This document shows positions 52,107-63,989 of a stretch of DNA of 64,000 nt, piece after piece (the stretch's first letter is position 1; every line of letters begins with the position of its first letter). The stretch is taken from assembly GCA_947495915.1 (NCBI GenBank), contig CANMAW010000005.1:124001-188000 (forward strand). Reading direction: 5' to 3'. The notes below the pieces were generated by a model. It made no database searches, had not been told where the DNA came from, and was given only the letters and a program-made list of their open reading frames with translations. Both the position numbers and the translations under genes were made by a program. This DNA is from Maribacter algarum (ex Lu et al. 2025) (nom. illeg.) (lineage in GTDB: Bacteria; Bacteroidota; Bacteroidia; Flavobacteriales; Flavobacteriaceae).

Positions 52107-54863
52107 TTGCAATCAAACAAACATCATTTTCTTTTCCTATTCCTGCTGTTTATTGGAGTGCTTTCAGGAGTCGCTCAGGAAGATAAAGTTGTCGTACTAC
52201 CGTTTAAACCGAAGTCAGATTCAATAGTAGCTCCGTTGATGCCTGATCCAATGCTTAAAGACACTGTACTCAGAGATTCAACGCAGATCGATAGCCTAAA
52301 CAGTAAACCCACATTACTTCTTGATAAAATTCAATACAAGGCAAAAGATTCGATAATTCTAAGCCAGAAAAATCAAAAGATTTACCTCTACAACGAAGCA
52401 GAGATCTTTTATCAAGACACCGAATTAAAGGCAGGGGTAATAATTATGGACTATGTGAAGAATGAGGTTTATGCTGGTAGACTTAAAGATTCATTAGGTG
52501 TATATTCACAACTGCCCTACTTTAAACAAGGTGAAAATGTTGTTATACCTGATTCTATACGCTTCAATTTTGACACACAAAAAGCTTTAATTTTTAATTC
52601 AAGAACAGAACAACAGGCAGGAGCAGGCCAGTTAGGTAGTGACGCCATGAAAGTATATGCGAACATTACTAAAAAAGAAAATGATTCGGTTTATTTTATG
52701 AGTGAAGCTAAAATAACCACAGCTGAAGACACCTTAAACCCTGATTACTACATTCGTGTTCGAAAAGCAAAGTTTGTACCTGGTAAGAAAGTGATTGCAG
52801 GTTTAAGCAATATTTATATTGCCGATGTTCCTACTCCTATAGGATTGCCATTTGCTTATTTTCCGTTAAGCGTTGGCAAAACTGCTGGCTTGTTGATGCC
52901 TTCTATAGGTAATGACCCTAATAGAGGTTATTTTCTTCAAAACGGCGGATACTATTTGCCTATCGGAGATAACTTTGATCTCGAAGTTACTGGAGATTTT
53001 TACACGAATGGTAGCTGGGGAATACGCTCACGTTCAAATTACGCAAAAAGATATCGCTATCGTGGAAATATCAATCTACGTTATGAAAATTTAGTCACTA
53101 GTCAAAAAGGATTTAGTGACTTTAGTAACAGCTTAAATTATAATATACAAATTTCTCACTCGCAAGACCCGAAGGCAAGTCCGAATTCTCGATTTTCAGC
53201 TTCTGTTAATTTAGGAAGTAGTCAATATTTTAGAAATGCACTAGGCCAAGTAAGCAGCTCAAACTTATTAAGCAACAACAATTCTTCATCAATATCATAC
53301 TCTAAAACTTTTCCGGCTTACCCTTCTGTAAATATGAGCTTAACAGCCACACATAGTCAAAATACCTCACCAGGTTCAACCGATGATGGAGCGGATAATA
53401 TACAAATGACCTTACCTACTTTTCAAGCCAGTATGGAACGTATATTTCCTTTTGCTAAAAGAGAAGGAATTAAAAAAGGATTCATTCAGAATGTAAACTT
53501 TCAATATGATGTAAACGCCAGGTATCAGTTAACCACCAATGATGAAGATTTTGCAAGTTCAGCAATGTTTGACAATGGTAGATTCGGAGCAGTTCATCGC
53601 ATACCGATTAGCACTAATTTTAAACTTGCAAAATATTTTAGTGTTACCATGGGAGGAAACTATACTGACACTTGGACACTAGAAACATTTAATCAAAGCT
53701 TTCAAGAATCTGAAGAATTAAACCAAAGAGGTACTGTAGTTCGTGACACTATTGCTGGTTTTGATCGCTATAACACTTATAATTTAAGCGCAAGCATTGG
53801 AACCACCATTTATGGAACTTTTCAATTTGGTGATGACAAAAAAATACAAGCCATAAGACACGTTATGAGACCTTCAATAAGTTATGGTTATGCACCTTCT
53901 TTTGAACAGTTTTATGATGAATACATTGGTGAAAATGGACAAGTCGTTCAATATAGCAGATTTGACGGCACATTGAATGGATCACCCAGTTTAGGCAAAT
54001 CAAATAGCCTAAGCTTTTCTCTTGCAAACACTTTAGAAGCAAAAGTGCGAGACAAAGACTCTACCGTAACAGAGGCTAAAAAAGTTCCTATTTTAAGCAA
54101 CTTTAATATTGCTACAGGATATAATTTTGAAGCCGATTCTTTAAAAATAAATGCCGTTAGCATCAATGGCGGAACTTCCATTTTAGACAGTAAGATGTCT
54201 ATTAACTTTTCTGCTGGCTTAGACCCCTATGCTATTGATAATAATGGCACACGAATTAACAAATTTAATATTAACAATGGAGGTAGTTTGTTTCGACTAA
54301 CCAGAGCCAATATGAACATAGGTTATCGAATTGATAGTGAAATGTTTCGCAAAAAAGAGGAAGAAGAAGAAAAAGAAGAAAGAGAAGGAGACCCTTTTGA
54401 TGAACCCAGTCAATACGATTATTCTGCCCAAGAAGAACTTAACAACCCTTTTGATAAAGTCGATGAGTTCGGTAACCCCATCATTCAGAAAGATGAACGA
54501 AAAGATGAAAATATTGAAAACCCCATTTTTGCTTCGAAAATACCTTGGGATTTTAACTTAGCCTATTCTGCTTCCTATACCAACGCAGCCCGTCAAAATG
54601 AGTTTAGTAGCCACTCCTTAATGGTAAGAGGCAATGTTCAATTAACACCTCGTTGGGCCGTAAGCGGATCTTCTGGGTACGATTTTAAAGGAAAAGGCTT
54701 TACATTAACTCAATTAGCATTTTCAAGAAAACTAGGAAGTTTTGATCTTCGCTTTAACTGGACACCCTTTGGGCAATATCGAAGATGGGATTTCTTTATA
54801 GGAATTAGCTCAAGTATTTTGAAAGATTTAAAATGGGAAAATCGAAGTCAACCTACTCGCTAA
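52107..54863 (+). CDS. lptD: LptD-like outer-membrane LPS-assembly protein
   Basis: It would insert lipopolysaccharide into the outer leaflet. I place the start at TTG 52107: the protein then opens QSNKHHFLFLFLLFIGVLSGVAQ, a clear signal peptide, and the -7 element at 52039 lies upstream; the frame remains open to a TTG at 52044. The length is about 918. An OstA-like periplasmic domain (about 65-220, with LYNEAEIFYQDTELKAG and PTPIGLPFAYFPLS) leads into a beta-barrel with many aromatic-alternating strands. A Lys/Glu-rich low-complexity loop follows FRKKEEEE near residue 750. It is divergent from the amidase and followed by ridA. Confidence 0.88.
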   Translation: MQSNKHHFLFLFLLFIGVLSGVAQEDKVVVLPFKPKSDSIVAPLMPDPMLKDTVLRDSTQIDSLNSKPTLLLDKIQYKAKDSIILSQKNQKIYLYNEAEIFYQDTELKAGVIIMDYVKNEVYAGRLKDSLGVYSQLPYFKQGENVVIPDSIRFNFDTQKALIFNSRTEQQAGAGQLGSDAMKVYANITKKENDSVYFMSEAKITTAEDTLNPDYYIRVRKAKFVPGKKVIAGLSNIYIADVPTPIGLPFAYFPLSVGKTAGLLMPSIGNDPNRGYFLQNGGYYLPIGDNFDLEVTGDFYTNGSWGIRSRSNYAKRYRYRGNINLRYENLVTSQKGFSDFSNSLNYNIQISHSQDPKASPNSRFSASVNLGSSQYFRNALGQVSSSNLLSNNNSSSISYSKTFPAYPSVNMSLTATHSQNTSPGSTDDGADNIQMTLPTFQASMERIFPFAKREGIKKGFIQNVNFQYDVNARYQLTTNDEDFASSAMFDNGRFGAVHRIPISTNFKLAKYFSVTMGGNYTDTWTLETFNQSFQESEELNQRGTVVRDTIAGFDRYNTYNLSASIGTTIYGTFQFGDDKKIQAIRHVMRPSISYGYAPSFEQFYDEYIGENGQVVQYSRFDGTLNGSPSLGKSNSLSFSLANTLEAKVRDKDSTVTEAKKVPILSNFNIATGYNFEADSLKINAVSINGGTSILDSKMSINFSAGLDPYAIDNNGTRINKFNINNGGSLFRLTRANMNIGYRIDSEMFRKKEEEEEKEEREGDPFDEPSQYDYSAQEELNNPFDKVDEFGNPIIQKDERKDENIENPIFASKIPWDFNLAYSASYTNAARQNEFSSHSLMVRGNVQLTPRWAVSGSSGYDFKGKGFTLTQLAFSRKLGSFDLRFNWTPFGQYRRWDFFIGISSSILKDLKWENRSQPTR

Positions 54864-54933
54864 ACCTATTTTAACTGTTTAAATATAAATCACCGAAGTT
54901 GGCAATTTTTTAAGCACCATAAAAACTTTACTT

Positions 54934-55317
54934 ATGAAAAAGATTATCATAAATACCACGAACGCCCCGGCTCCTATTGGCCCTTACAATCAAGCAGTTT
55001 TAAGCGGTAACACCTTGTACATTTCTGGGCAGATACCATTGGATGCCACAACCGGAAAACTCGTTGTAGGTGATATAAAAAAAGAGACCGAAAAATGTAT
55101 GCTTAATCTCAAAGCGATTCTAACAGAGGCTAATATGAGCTTTGAAAATGTAGTAAAATCATCAATTTTTTTAGCAGATATGAACCAATTTGCTCAAGTC
55201 AACGAGGTTTACGGATCTTATTTTGAAGCTGACACAGCCCCTGCCAGAGAAACTGTTGAAGTTGCTAATTTGCCTAAATTTGTCAATGTTGAAATTTCAA
55301 TGATTGCTATTCTGTAG
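54934..55317 (+). CDS. ridA: RidA enamine/imine deaminase
   Basis: It hydrolyses reactive enamines such as 2-aminoacrylate produced by PLP enzymes. The 127-residue protein has APAPIGPYNQAV, LYISGQIPLD, the catalytic-site block TAPARETVEVANLPKFVNVE with its Arg, and a C-terminal VEISMIAIL. Length and motifs are complete. It follows lptD by 70 bp in the same direction and converges with the kinase gene at 55354. Confidence 0.95.
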   Translation: MKKIIINTTNAPAPIGPYNQAVLSGNTLYISGQIPLDATTGKLVVGDIKKETEKCMLNLKAILTEANMSFENVVKSSIFLADMNQFAQVNEVYGSYFEADTAPARETVEVANLPKFVNVEISMIAIL

Positions 55318-55353
55318 TTACAGAATAATTGTCTTAAAAAAAAGAGAGGTTGC

Positions 55354-56205
55354 TTATATATTTTCTCTATGGAATTCAACTAACCCTTCAATGGGTTTTT
55401 GTCGAATTACCCCAACAATCAAATCATTTCGTTCTAACACCGAAATTAATTCATCTTTAAGGTAATAAGCTATACTACCAACAAAGTTCACAGGAACCTT
55501 GGTTGCTAATTCAAATTGCATTATATAATTATTCACAAATTGCTGAAAGCCCTTGTCTATAACCCCTTTACAATATGGATGCTCTTTATTTTCTACTAAA
55601 AATCGAGCAAAGGTAGCTAAGTAGGTATTCGGATTTGGCTGTTTATATAAATTCTCTTTAATCACATCAGCCTCTAAATCGTGATTTTTGGCAAATTTCA
55701 TAGCCAAATCTTGAGGCATTTTATGAAAGTAGTAGTCTCTTATCAATTTTCGACCAAAGAAATTACCGCTACCATCATCCATCGGAATATAACCTAGTGA
55801 AGTCACTTTTTGAAAAAGCTGATGACCATCATAATAGCTGCAGTTTGAACCAGTACCAAGTATACAAACAATACCTTGTTGGCCTATTTTCATGGTTGAA
55901 AAAATAGCCGCGTACGTATCCTCTTTTACATGAGCTTTGGCATTTGGAAAAAAGTCTGAAAATATATCAGTTAAAAATTTTTTCATGCGATCAGTACCAC
56001 ACCCAGCACCGTAAAAATGTAATCGTGTAACTTTGTCTTTGTTTTTTGAAAGCTCAAAGTTATTTGCCAACCGATCTTCAATAACTGCCTTTGTTAAAAC
56101 TTCAGGACTCAAACCTAAGGTTTGCGTTAAAAATAATTGTTCCCCGTTCTCGTCTAAAGCAATCCAATCAGCTTTTGTAGCTCCACTATCAACAATTAAA
56201 ATCAT
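55354..56205 (-). CDS. N-acetylglucosamine kinase-like ATPase (BadF/BadG/BcrA/BcrD family)
   Basis: An actin-fold sugar kinase of 283 residues, probably phosphorylating GlcNAc or a recycled amino sugar. It begins ILIVDSGATKADWIAL, the phosphate-1 motif. A GAGCG motif precedes DRMKKFL, LGTGSNCSYYDG is the phosphate-2-like motif, and MDDGSGNFFGRKLIRDY and VGSIAYYLKDEL follow. It lies 74 bp after gapA on the same strand. Its role could be amino-sugar recycling together with the GH3 fusion, but no direct evidence ties them. Confidence 0.88.
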   Translation of the reverse strand: MILIVDSGATKADWIALDENGEQLFLTQTLGLSPEVLTKAVIEDRLANNFELSKNKDKVTRLHFYGAGCGTDRMKKFLTDIFSDFFPNAKAHVKEDTYAAIFSTMKIGQQGIVCILGTGSNCSYYDGHQLFQKVTSLGYIPMDDGSGNFFGRKLIRDYYFHKMPQDLAMKFAKNHDLEADVIKENLYKQPNPNTYLATFARFLVENKEHPYCKGVIDKGFQQFVNNYIMQFELATKVPVNFVGSIAYYLKDELISVLERNDLIVGVIRQKPIEGLVEFHRENI

Positions 56206-56279
56206 GCGTAATTTTTAAGAGTAATGTCCTAAAAACAAGTGATACACACCAATTCTTAGGACATTAGATAAATAAAATA

Positions 56280-58294
<2,015 letters not shown>

Positions 58295-58321
58295 CACAAA
58301 AAATTAAGCTAGCGAAAGTAG

Positions 58322-58329
58322 CAAACTTA
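58322..58329 (-). promoter_or_regulatory. Candidate -7 element for pfkA-gapA
   Basis: On the minus strand this is TAAGTTTG, a full match to TANNTTTG, ending 27 bp before the ATG at 58294. No TTG is present at the expected -33 spacing. Confidence 0.5.
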
Positions 58330-58452
58330 AATCATTTTATGAACTGTTAGCTGCCTTATTTACATTGAATTAACTTCGAAAACGTTTTCGTGTGCTCGAT
58401 ACCACCTATTTTGTTGAGAATACAACATTAAGATAATTATAAGTGGTAAATT

Positions 58453-61400
58453 TTATTTTAGTTCTTTAGGTTTAAATCTGACTAAACTGTCATTTCCCAT
58501 TACAGTGGTAATTGGAATAGCGGGTTTTACAGGTAATGGTTCTTCAACTTTCTTTTTCTTGAATAATTTTCGCCACAACTCTTTAAAGCTATCAAAATCA
58601 ACCTCGTACGAAAGACCCGCACCCTGAGTTGAACCTACTCTATCAGCTAAATACTCTTGAATCTCACTTTCACGACTAAAAAACTTAGCACTTAAAGTTC
58701 CTTCTTCATTCAATAATAATTGAATTTCAAAATCACCAGCTACAATCGTTTCGGTTGTACCACCTACTGGCACCCCAACTTTTCCATTAAATAATAATCG
58801 ATCACTTAGCTGGGTAGAAACCGTTACGCCAAACCTACTATCTGTTTCAATTGCTGCAGTACTAACGCCTTGTTGATAATCTACTCCTAATTTAAATTTA
58901 TCATCATTTGAACTTAAGAGTTGATTTAGCATACTGGTTACCGATTGTGTTAAAGTACCTGTAATTGCTTGTTCACTGATGCCTGTTTGATCACTAACAA
59001 AAGATCCTTGTGCTAGTAAAAAAATCGCATTATTTTCCTCTACTGTCGGATCTTGCAAACTATATTCTAGTTGTGATTGAATAATAGAATTTGTTCCTGG
59101 AAACTCGATTTCAAAATCAATATTCGGGCTTTCAAGCTGACCTGTTAAACCAATTACAACATTAGTAGAGATACTTCTAGAATACCCCTGATTATCAAGT
59201 AATGGAGCTGGGTTCGCATTCAGATTATACACCGCTTCCATTCTAAGTTCTGCCGCCAACGGATCTTGCTGCCAGTTAATGGTACCCCCTGGCTTCACAG
59301 TGAAGGTTTTATCAATTATACCGCCATACTTATAATTATATTCACCAGTAACTACAACAAATTCACCGAACATATGAAACTTTCCACGGGTATTGATTCG
59401 CATTAGAATAATTCCTGCTCCTGTTCCACTCAGCGTACTTCCTGTCTTAGTATCAGTTACTATTTTAACCTCAGCTTCAGGAGTTACATCAAGATCAAAT
59501 TCAAGCTCTAAACCTTCAACATCATTTAACACTCGTTGCTCATCTATGGTTTTAATACTATTCTTATCAATGAAATTGATAAACGAATAATCACCCAAAG
59601 AGGCAACATCACTTAACGGAATATTAATGGAAGTTCCGCGAGATGTTTTACCTTCAACACGAATGGTCAATGCTTTTGTAGAACCAAAAATACGCCCCGT
59701 ACCATTTAGAAAGCCGGTACCATAGTACAGTTCTTCTTCATCGTATGCCGTGTTCAAAATAAGTAAACGATCATTATTGGTATTGACATTTAGGTCTAAA
59801 GTCCAATCTTTGAAAAAAGAGTGTTTAATTGTACCATCTATGGTAGCTTTTGTATTTTCTGCAATATCTGTTAACGCAATTTGATCAAAGTCAAAAGTTT
59901 GGTTATTTAACCGAACTTTCGAGTTAGGCGCAAAACTATAATCAACATTCAAATATGGCACTGCAATACCTGCTTGATCAAGAGTCAACAATCCATTAAT
60001 TTCCGGATTATTCACATTACCATTAATTCGCACACTACCATTAACAAAACCTCGTATTCTATCAATTACTCCTTCACCAAGCGGACTAAAAGGCTCTAAA
60101 TCAAAGTCTCTAAAATTTGCCAGCAACTGTGCTTGAGGAACATCTCCTTTATTTAAGATATTACCAACAACTCCTAACTTTTCAATACCCTTATCTGAAA
60201 TTTGTGTATTTACTACGAAATCTGTTAAATCTTTATTTCCAACAATTCCCATGGTTAAATCACCCATTCGAATACTGTTGATTGAAAAATCGTCAATTGC
60301 TAAGTTTGAAGAGGGAAGGTAAACCCCTTCTTTTTGAAAAACGTTAAGCGTACCATTAACTTCACCTTCTAGATTTAAACTGTCAATGACCGGAGCTATT
60401 TTATCTAACGATACAATCTTAAACTGTAATTGTAAATCTTTATATGTAGAGTCGGCCAACTGACCTCTAAGTCTAATCTGCTCTTGTTCACTATTATTCA
60501 TGACGATTTCTTGAATAGAAATACTATCAAGTGTTCTGTTTACAATAACCTTGTTCTTGGTATCACCATCTTTATTTAGCACCCAAGTATTACCTTTAAA
60601 ACTGATATCAGAGGTTTTAAGGCCAATTACCGATTTGTTTTCTTTGTTAAACGTATGATAAAAGTTCAGGTTATAACTGTCATCATATTCACTACCGCCT
60701 TTAAACTCTGTTCTAAAAAACAAAGTATCTTTTAAGGTCGTATTGATAAGATTAAAGTCTTTTACATCATAATAAGGGTTAGATAAATCACCAACAGAAA
60801 CAAAGGTGTTAAAAAGCGGATTTTTATTATCTATTTTCAATTCAATTTTATCTGCATTTGTACCAAAAGCAGAAATACTAGGTGATTTAAAATTTAGTTT
60901 AAAATCACCCTCATCGGCCACAATATTGCCTTTAATAAAGGTATTAGGGTCAAATTTAATTTCTGGGAAAAAGACATCAACAATCTTATTGTAAATTTTA
61001 AAATTAAAGGCTAGGGTTTGTCCGCTAGAAATTTTAAAAGGTCGGTAATTTGTATAAACGGAACCTAAGGAGTTTTGAAGTAATTCTCCCAACTCTTTAA
61101 CTTTGAATTTTCCTTTTAAATATCCTGTAATTATGTCTGTTGAATTGATATCAATTGTTCGCACAGAATCTTGTGTGAAAGTCGATGAAACTTTAAAATC
61201 TTCAAAGTAATACGTGTCATTTTTATTTTGAAAATTAGTTTTGGTAAACTTGATATCTCCTTCAATATTATCAAGAGTATTTCCAGAAATATCCATATTA
61301 ACATTACCCTTAAATATCGAGATGCTATCATTAATAAAATTTAATTTATTTAAATCTGCATAACCTACGTTCGCTATAAAGTTAAAGTTGTTTTTATCTG

Positions 61401-62886
61401 ACCCAAATTCGGCCAATCCTTTAAAATTAAACTTTAAATTTTCATCATCAACAAATAGCGATCCGTCAAATAATTGATCTTTTAAAACTCCAGAAACCTT
61501 TATGTTTTGGTATTGGTATTTATTAAAATCTACGGTATAAATCTGCCCTATGACTTCTGTATTTAAAATCTCTTGCAAAAACCCTTTTCCTTCTACATTA
61601 AAATCTAGAGTTGTTAACCCTAGACTTTTATTATCAGCAAACTCACCTAAATCAAAATCTATTAGTGATATAAAACCTTTGTAAGTTGCATTATCAATAT
61701 GATCAATATTTGTCAATTCAGCATCAACATAACTACTACCTACCGCTGTATTTAAATTTATTTTGGCGTTGATAGATGTTTCTGTAACCAAAGCATCTCC
61801 ACGAACCGTAAACTGGCCTAATTTTTTGAAGGTAGTTGGTAATTTACCCAAAATATTGGGCATAAGCGATCGTAATTCATAATAGCTTGAAGTAACATTT
61901 TTCATTTTAGCATCCATCGAAAATCGATCAGTTTTGCTAAATAAGTTTTTGAAATTAAAATTACCACGTATACCAGTGTTATCAGATAACACAAAAAGAT
62001 TTTCTGCATTCAAGTCATTTAAAACACCATTAATTTCAGAAGTAAATTCTACTTTTTTACCTTGACCAAATTGGTCATAAAGTAAATTAATTTCATCGAA
62101 AGCCACGGTAGATTCAGTGAAATAAGCATCAACCTTCACCTTATTCAAGAAGTCTTTAAAATCTTTTCGTTCATAATTAAAAATCAAATTTCCAATAAGG
62201 TTTGAGTTTGGGGTTTTTATTTGCAAAGAATCAAACCTCATTTGTTGCTTGGTATATTTAAAATCTGTTTTTAAATCATCAACATGTATTCCACGTTGAC
62301 TATCGAAAGACATCTCATTGATACGGGTTGATACTTGTGGCCCTAAAATTTGAAAATCACCTGCAACTATATTTAAACCTCGAAAATTTAGCATTTCTTC
62401 GGTCTCACGATTTTCATCTAAAAGTTTAAAAACACTATTCGATATTTTAACATTAGACGAGGAAAAGAAAAACGGATCTGTACCAGGTTTTCTTGGCTTA
62501 CCATCATCTAATTTATCGATAAACACTTCTAAATTTGTGGTAGTAGAATCTTTGTAAGTTTTTAATTTAAACTCAAGCTTATCAATTGCTATGTCACCAA
62601 ATTCAAGTCTTCCATTGGCTACATTCTTTAAATTTAGAACAGAAGTGGTGAGATCATTGACATAAAATAAAGTGTCTTTCTCGTAGTCTTCAATATAAAT
62701 TCCTTTTAAAGAAGTATCCCATGAAATAAGCGAAAACTTTAACTTTTCAATACTAATATTAGTACCGTATTGATCATTGATTGATTTCGTGGCAAACTTA
62801 GCAAAGCGAGTTTGCACAGGGGGCAAAGAAAGTACAATGGTGCCAAGAATGCATATCAGCATAATCACCAATACAATTCGGAGCAA
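58453..62886 (-). CDS. tamB: TamB-like translocation/assembly or inter-membrane transport protein
   Basis: A very long (1477 residues) AsmA/TamB-family protein, anchored in the inner membrane by an N-terminal helix (VLVIMLICILGTIVLSL). The rest is repetitive beta-strand (bridge-like groove) in the periplasm. The C-terminal DUF490/TamB domain (about 1080-1440) has DLDVTPEAEVKIVTDTKTG, VGLTGQLESPNIDFEIEFPG and FLLAQGSF. The start used here, TTG at 62886, is the first standard start codon after an in-frame stop at 62914-62916. The nine codons in between encode SPIRKLRKI, which looks like the basic stretch usual before this helix, so a non-standard start is conceivable. It is divergent from tsaD. 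Confidence 0.92.
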   Translation of the reverse strand: MLRIVLVIMLICILGTIVLSLPPVQTRFAKFATKSINDQYGTNISIEKLKFSLISWDTSLKGIYIEDYEKDTLFYVNDLTTSVLNLKNVANGRLEFGDIAIDKLEFKLKTYKDSTTTNLEVFIDKLDDGKPRKPGTDPFFFSSSNVKISNSVFKLLDENRETEEMLNFRGLNIVAGDFQILGPQVSTRINEMSFDSQRGIHVDDLKTDFKYTKQQMRFDSLQIKTPNSNLIGNLIFNYERKDFKDFLNKVKVDAYFTESTVAFDEINLLYDQFGQGKKVEFTSEINGVLNDLNAENLFVLSDNTGIRGNFNFKNLFSKTDRFSMDAKMKNVTSSYYELRSLMPNILGKLPTTFKKLGQFTVRGDALVTETSINAKINLNTAVGSSYVDAELTNIDHIDNATYKGFISLIDFDLGEFADNKSLGLTTLDFNVEGKGFLQEILNTEVIGQIYTVDFNKYQYQNIKVSGVLKDQLFDGSLFVDDENLKFNFKGLAEFGSDKNNFNFIANVGYADLNKLNFINDSISIFKGNVNMDISGNTLDNIEGDIKFTKTNFQNKNDTYYFEDFKVSSTFTQDSVRTIDINSTDIITGYLKGKFKVKELGELLQNSLGSVYTNYRPFKISSGQTLAFNFKIYNKIVDVFFPEIKFDPNTFIKGNIVADEGDFKLNFKSPSISAFGTNADKIELKIDNKNPLFNTFVSVGDLSNPYYDVKDFNLINTTLKDTLFFRTEFKGGSEYDDSYNLNFYHTFNKENKSVIGLKTSDISFKGNTWVLNKDGDTKNKVIVNRTLDSISIQEIVMNNSEQEQIRLRGQLADSTYKDLQLQFKIVSLDKIAPVIDSLNLEGEVNGTLNVFQKEGVYLPSSNLAIDDFSINSIRMGDLTMGIVGNKDLTDFVVNTQISDKGIEKLGVVGNILNKGDVPQAQLLANFRDFDLEPFSPLGEGVIDRIRGFVNGSVRINGNVNNPEINGLLTLDQAGIAVPYLNVDYSFAPNSKVRLNNQTFDFDQIALTDIAENTKATIDGTIKHSFFKDWTLDLNVNTNNDRLLILNTAYDEEELYYGTGFLNGTGRIFGSTKALTIRVEGKTSRGTSINIPLSDVASLGDYSFINFIDKNSIKTIDEQRVLNDVEGLELEFDLDVTPEAEVKIVTDTKTGSTLSGTGAGIILMRINTRGKFHMFGEFVVVTGEYNYKYGGIIDKTFTVKPGGTINWQQDPLAAELRMEAVYNLNANPAPLLDNQGYSRSISTNVVIGLTGQLESPNIDFEIEFPGTNSIIQSQLEYSLQDPTVEENNAIFLLAQGSFVSDQTGISEQAITGTLTQSVTSMLNQLLSSNDDKFKLGVDYQQGVSTAAIETDSRFGVTVSTQLSDRLLFNGKVGVPVGGTTETIVAGDFEIQLLLNEEGTLSAKFFSRESEIQEYLADRVGSTQGAGLSYEVDFDSFKELWRKLFKKKKVEEPLPVKPAIPITTVMGNDSLVRFKPKELK

Positions 62887-62921
62887 TATTTTTCTTAGTT
62901 TTCGGATAGGGCTTTATGTTT

Positions 62922-62929
62922 TACCTTTG
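62922..62929 (+). promoter_or_regulatory. Candidate -7 element for tsaD
   Basis: TACCTTTG fully matches TANNTTTG, 25 bp before the TTG start I choose for tsaD at 62955. Because transcription would start after about 62935, the upstream in-frame ATG at 62916 cannot be used from this promoter. Confidence 0.55.
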
Positions 62930-62954
62930 TACTCCAATTTTTATTCCAAACCTT

Positions 62955-63989
62955 TTGAACAACGAAAATAAATTTATTCTAGCTATTGAATCATCTTGTG
63001 ATGACACTTCTGCTGCAGTATTACAAAACAAAAAAGTACTTAGCAACATCGTGGCAACCCAGAAAATACATGAAGAATATGGAGGAGTAGTTCCTGAACT
63101 TGCCTCAAGGGCGCATCAGCAAAATATCGTCCCTGTTGTTCATCAGGCCTTATTAAAGGCAAATATCGATAAAAAACAGTTATCAGCCATAGCTTTTACT
63201 CGTGGACCTGGACTAATGGGCTCACTGTTGGTTGGCACCTCATTTGCCAAGTCTCTTTCTTTAGGTTTAGGTATACCACTTATTGAGGTTAATCACATGC
63301 AAGCCCATATTTTAGCCCACTTTATTGAAGATGATTCTCAAAAAACTCCGGAATTTCCTTTCTTAGGCATGACCATTAGCGGTGGTCATACGCAAATTGT
63401 TTTAGTAAAAAATTATTTCGATATGGAGATTTTAGGCGAATCGTTAGATGACGCTGTAGGAGAAGCATTTGATAAAAGTGCGAAAATCTTAGGTCTGCCC
63501 TACCCAGGCGGCCCACTAATCGACAAGAATGCACGACTCGGAAACCCCAAAGCCTACGCTTTTACAAAACCCAGAGTAGATGGTCTCAATTTTAGTTTTA
63601 GCGGACTCAAAACCGCTATTTTGTATTTTATTCAGCGAGAAACTAAAAAAAATCCGGATTTTATCACTGAAAATTTAAATGATATTTGCGCATCAATTCA
63701 ACACACCATTATTGAGATATTGATGAATAAACTGAAACAGGCCGTTAAACAAACAGGAGTAAAACGAATTGCAATTGGTGGTGGCGTTTCTGCAAACTCG
63801 GGAATAAGAGAAGCCCTAAATAATGCCGAAACTCGTTATGGTTGGCAAACATATATTCCTAAATTTGAATATTGTACTGACAATGCTGCAATGATAGGAA
63901 TTGTTGGTTATTTCAAATACTTAAACAACACTTTTACTGAACAGTCCATCACTGCCAAAGCCCGATACATTATAGGATCAAACAAATAA
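62955..63989 (+). CDS. tsaD: tRNA N6-adenosine threonylcarbamoyltransferase
   Basis: It transfers threonylcarbamoyl to A37 of ANN-decoding tRNAs (t6A synthesis). With the TTG start at 62955 the 344-residue protein reads NNENKFILAIESSCDDTSAA, matching the usual family N-terminus. The frame is open to an ATG at 62916, but that would add 13 hydrophobic residues (FYLCTPIFIPNLL) and overlap the -7 element. The metal-binding motif HMQAHILAH, SGGHTQIVLVKNY, GEAFDKSAKILGLPYPGGP and IAIGGGVSANSGIREAL are all present. The stop is 11 bp before the end of the window. Confidence 0.95.
   Translation: MNNENKFILAIESSCDDTSAAVLQNKKVLSNIVATQKIHEEYGGVVPELASRAHQQNIVPVVHQALLKANIDKKQLSAIAFTRGPGLMGSLLVGTSFAKSLSLGLGIPLIEVNHMQAHILAHFIEDDSQKTPEFPFLGMTISGGHTQIVLVKNYFDMEILGESLDDAVGEAFDKSAKILGLPYPGGPLIDKNARLGNPKAYAFTKPRVDGLNFSFSGLKTAILYFIQRETKKNPDFITENLNDICASIQHTIIEILMNKLKQAVKQTGVKRIAIGGGVSANSGIREALNNAETRYGWQTYIPKFEYCTDNAAMIGIVGYFKYLNNTFTEQSITAKARYIIGSNK

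Noticed and set aside
54331-54561. A lysine-rich open frame inside lptD.
   Set aside because: It is the shifted reading of the Glu/Lys-rich low-complexity loop of LptD.
55309-55326. Palindrome ATTCTGTA-GT-TACAGAAT at the end of ridA.
   Set aside because: A clear 8-bp stem, but it has a 2-nt loop and no T run after it, so I do not call it a terminator.
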